Below, piece by piece: positions 59,971 through 64,000 of a DNA stretch of 64,000 bases. The position numbers were made by a program, and so were the translations under genes. Position 1 is the stretch's first letter. Each line of letters begins with the position of its first letter. Under the pieces are notes generated by a model, which did no database searches, was not told where the DNA came from, and saw nothing but the letters and a program-made list of their open reading frames with translations. The DNA comes from Epiperipatus broadwayi (lineage: Eukaryota > Onychophora > Udeonychophora > Euonychophora > Peripatidae), in the NCBI GenBank assembly GCA_028023455.1, contig JAQFVV010012489.1, positions 4,262,575 through 4,326,574 on the forward strand, read 5' to 3'.

Positions 59971-62359
59971 TCCTCCTCACAGTTTTAACCTGATTAGAAA
60001 ATGCACATATTACTTTTACTTAATAAAGTAAATGCAATAATAATAAAGATTATTATACAAATTAAATATTAACATCATTAAATATAATCTTAATTTATTT
60101 CTGGTGTCATCATTCTAAATACTAATTGAACACAATCACATTTCCTACTTTGTTTTTGAAACTATGTTACCAATAAACCATACTTCTTTATCTTTTATTC
60201 CTTGTTATTATATTCACTGGAAACTTTTTTTAAGGTTAAAAATATAACTAAATATTTTACTATATTCTACAAATATATCTGATACCATAGAATCTATTTT
60301 TGGCTTTATTATAAAACAAAATGCATATTGCTTTAATGTTAACATTAATTTTAATCCATCATGCACAGTAACAAAAACAATGTCTCTACATGTTAATGAA
60401 TTATATATCCTGTGGATCATTGTTTATTCATTAAAATCATTCAAATCTTACAAATTAAGAAAACTTTAAAGGAAAAATAAATAATACTGAGATTCTCGAA
60501 TTACATACATAAGAAAATGATTGAAACATTCAGTGGTCAATAATATAAAATGGAATAATCATACCCAATGAGAATAGATTCAGTGATGTAATTTGTAATT
60601 TAGCTATAAATAATATTTAAAAATAAATATGCAATCTGTATTGAATGATATTAAAGAGAGATGTTGATGATGTTTTTTTATAGAACCAATTAGAGGTAAC
60701 CTCAGCCATTTTGAGAAAATAAATAATGATTCTCATTTAAACATCAATTAAGCATAAGGAAAATTAATTCGATATTTTACTATTTTAATATTACCAAATA
60801 AAATATTTTAATATTTGATATTATATCAATCATAAATCATAAAAAATTATCGAGGTTATAAATGTGCAGAATTCAAAGCTTTTTTAAATCAGAATCATGT
60901 TTTGTGCAAGTTTGAAGAAGATAAAGAAAATTATATTAACGAACAAATTTCAAGATACAATAAATACAAATTCTTTAATTTTAAGAAATGATTTCATAAA
61001 TTAAAATGGAATAAAATTACAGTTGCTGAAAATAAACTTTGGATGGACTTTCTTATGTACAATCAATTTCAACAAAAATAAATAAAGCAGCAAGACTATA
61101 ATGTGAGTTTTTATTCACTAGCCACCTTAAGTCAATTAATTTATAATAGAGAAGATAAAACAGATTGCAGAAGATCCACATATTGTTGGTGCAATTATTT
61201 CAGTACCCAAGCTGCTTTTATATTCATTAAAATGAAAGGAGGGAACACCAATGGAAGGTTAAAGCAGCCAAAATAGAATTTATGGAAGCAACTATATGGA
61301 AATGAAAAAAAAAACATTTTAAACGTGTTTTTAAGCCTAAAGTATAAATGATTTGCAGTGAAACTAATGACAGTAAATGGTAAAAAGCATGAGACATTAA
61401 TAATTTAGTTTCAGTGATAAACAAAAAATCTAATTATGTTTAATTGAGTACATTTTAAAACATACATAAATAATTGTATAATTTTATATTTCCTTTTTTA
61501 TTGTGAGTTTAACATTTACATTTACAAAGTGTGCTTAGTACCAAAATGCATTTAGATTATATTTAATTTTTCTAATATTTTCCCTACATAAAAAACAATA
61601 TCGTTATTTCATTTATCACATTTTTGTCCTGGTTTATTATTGACATGTATGTGTTGTTGATACATTTAATCATTAAAATTTAAAATCAAATAAATAATAC
61701 TTACTCATTTTAACAATCCCTAATTTGTTATAAATAGATAAATCAGCTAGATTAAAGTTAAACAAATATATACTGGGAGAAAATCCTTACCCATTCCAAC
61801 TATTTACAAGATCTATTTATTTTGACATGTAAAACATCAAATATTTTTTGACCAAATAAAAATCAGATGGATTAAGTTTATAGCTTATTAATCAAAAATT
61901 TTAAATGAAATTTAAAATAATTATAGATTTATTGTTTTATTTGTTAGATGTCACACTGATAGAAATAGGTAAAAATCGTAAATCCTTTTAGATGATTATA
62001 ACTTAAAATCATTAAGCTTAGATAAACATTATTTTTTTAATTGCTAACTTGTCAATTAATATATCTTTAAAGTTGTAATTAGTTAATCTGCCTCATGCAG
62101 ATAAACACAAGACCATGATGTAAATACTAATATTACAAATTTTACAGTCATAATAATCTGATAACATAATGTTAGTGCATCTTTATTCAGTTTATCCCAA
62201 ACATTTTTTTACTGTATATATAAAGCTTGAAGTCATAGTTACTATCACAAACTTCTTTGATTATGAACTGGGTTTGAATATAAGCCAGGCAAAACTTAGA
62301 ATTTTTTAAATTACAAAAGAACTTAATTTTTTTTTTTCTAAATATCCTATCAATATCCA
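59971..62359. other. AT-rich DNA, no gene recognised
   Basis: No coding signal; minus frames at 60214 and 61227 look incidental. Confidence 0.5.
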
Positions 62360-62540
62360 AATTATCTAGTTATCCAATTATTGAATATTGTATATGGAAA
62401 ATAAAAAACAGGTTAAAATAACATTAAAGACTAACAACACCTGGAAAGTCTGGTAAGTAATTCCTTTTTCACTTTTTTTTTCTAAAATAGAATGTTGTTA
62501 AGACTTGATTTGCAATGGACTATTTTAAAGATGCTTGACT
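62360..62540 (+). repeat. Interspersed repeat R3, copy 3
   Basis: ACCTGGAAAGTCTGGTAAGT followed by a TTCCTTTTTC block parallels the ends of R3 at about 49615 and 51485. Confidence 0.4.
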
Positions 62541-63591
62541 TTTAATTACACACACATACATATATATGTATAATCTGCATATAATTACGTAAAAAAACAA
62601 CAACAACAAATAGTTCATTATTCTTAACTACCTATTTAAAATAAAACTGACAACTACCTTAAAACTATATATATATTGTTTCCTAACAGAAAACTCTGTC
62701 AGATAGCCCTAAATGTGTGACGTTAGTTTCATTCATTGATAGTTATAGTGATGTATAATGTTCAAATTATAAACACATGACTCTATAGAAGAATGAACTT
62801 GTCTTGAATATAGTACATATATTTGGATATATGTTTAATAAGTAGATATATATTTATTTTTCACTCTTGAATAAAAGCAGTTGTGTTTGTAATTTAAATA
62901 TTACATATCTTCATATTTATGTTTTAAGAGGGCTGATAGTATTAAGTTAGATATCAGTTTATTTATTTTTGCATAGATACAAGTGGCAAGAGATTTATGA
63001 TTTTCTTTATATTCTTTGTTTCCAATTGTTTTTCTGACCTTGTAATATATATATTTTATGTTTACATTTATTTTCATATATGGGTATATGTTAATAAATT
63101 ATATATAATGTATATATTAAAAGGCTCATAATGATGCGATAATTAATCCAGCTATCATGTCTATGGAAAGAATGTAATTCGATTTTTTTTTTTTTAAACA
63201 AGTGAAAATTTCTAGTAAGTTCTATCAAGGAATTCTTAATTAGAAGACAAAATATGAAAAGAAAATTATAAAAATTCTCACTCACTGTCTATACTCGAAT
63301 TTTATAATTAGCAATGTTTCTAAATTTTCTCAGTGAATTAAGCTGGGGAGAATTTTCCTTAGTCAGGACAATTTAACATTTTACATTATATTTAAATTAT
63401 AATGAAAACCACTCGATATTATGAACCTTCTGACAAACCTTTTAAAATCATTATCTCATAGTGAATTACAATTTTTTTTTTAAAAAGTTTCTTATTGCTT
63501 AATAAATATTCAATCAAGAATAATCATGGCCTACAATTATTGATATATTTTTTAGTTCTATGCTATCTCCAATTAAAGTTCAAGCTGTTAC
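62541..63591. other. AT-rich DNA, no gene recognised
   Basis: Short TA and CAA repeats near 62555 and 62600; nothing else. Confidence 0.5.
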
Positions 63592-63762
<171 letters not shown>

Positions 63763-63857
63763 TGTATTTATTTACTGCTCATTTTTCCTCTTTGATAATT
63801 TGAATACAGATTTCTTTTTTTTTTATGTTCATTTCTTTTACTTGCAGTCATCATTGC

Positions 63858-63955
63858 TTTTTTTTTTTCATATATCAAAACGTTGACCGGGAGCGAAATC
63901 GGGCCAGCGGCTTGAAAAGCAGCTATGCTAACCACAAGGCCACCAACACTTGACA
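63858..63955 (-). repeat. SINE with tRNA-Gly-like head
   Basis: Minus strand: GTTGGTGGCCTTGTGGTTAG (A box), GCTGCTTTTCAAGCCGC (anticodon arm with TTC where the Gly tRNA has TCC), GATTTCGCTCCCGGTC (B box), then AACGTTTTGATATATGAAAA. Same family as 17976-18066. Confidence 0.75.
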
Positions 63956-64000
63956 AGTCCAATTTTATATTTTAATAATTTTAAAAATATTGTTGACTGA

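Overview
This window looks like non-coding, repeat-rich DNA from a large, strongly AT-rich animal genome. I found no intact protein-coding gene. Apart from the SINEs and transposon relics, nearly all long stretches are A/T-rich with poly-A/T runs and microsatellites, as expected for intergenic or giant-intron DNA. tRNA-derived SINEs ending in a shared CTNTGACATATGAAA-type tail, Penelope-like retroelement (PLE) relics with a GIY-YIG domain and several palindromic repeats suggest a lophotrochozoan. An octopus-like cephalopod is my best guess, but it rests on recollection of repeat style and no database search was possible.

The strongest signal is hammerhead ribozyme (HHR) motifs in several unrelated repeat families. 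(1) At 7889-10255 a 417-bp unit is repeated head to tail about four times and then continues as about 1.7 inverted copies. The array is bounded by an identical 12-bp sequence that looks like a target-site duplication. Each of the six complete motif copies folds as a type I hammerhead with minimal stem III; the array resembles the metazoan retrozymes. (2) A palindromic family (here P2; 4959-5141 and five copies in 47262-51225) carries outward-facing hammerhead-like motifs in its arms. (3) A second palindromic family (P3; 5501, 18365, 22953, 44850) carries another version. (4) A lone decayed hammerhead sits at 48341-48398. (5) A weaker one sits at 59930-59970.

Possible mobilising partners are present as relics. 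Two PLE copies abut head to head at 14773-16660, each ending in the same tRNA-like tail, and a PLE C-terminus lies between long inverted repeats at 25658-26302. LINE C-terminal fragments lie at 10796, 20936 and 45527. A second tandem-plus-inverted array (39156-40050, unit about 305-311 bp, 13-bp flanking duplication) has the same architecture as the hammerhead array but a CCAAT/TATA promoter-like core and no hammerhead I can find.

Layout: 0-7.9 kb AT-rich with scattered repeats; 7.9-10.3 kb hammerhead array; 10.8-11.0 kb LINE tail; 14.7-16.8 kb PLE inverted pair; 18-23.3 kb SINE, P3, LINE and P3; 25.7-26.3 kb PLE with inverted repeats; 27-33 kb small palindromes, SINEs and an interspersed repeat; 35.4-36.7 kb a more complex island with a speculative first exon and a decayed minus-strand reading frame; 39.2-40.1 kb second array; 44.8-51.3 kb P3, LINE, SINE, P2 cluster and the lone hammerhead; 55.6-57.1 kb a weak higher-complexity island; 57.6-64 kb interspersed repeats, a long AAT microsatellite and a final SINE.

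A technical caution: 9163-9175 is identical to the 13-nt end of the common Illumina adapter and replaces genuine repeat sequence in the fourth copy of the 417-bp array, so the assembly of that array should not be trusted base for base.
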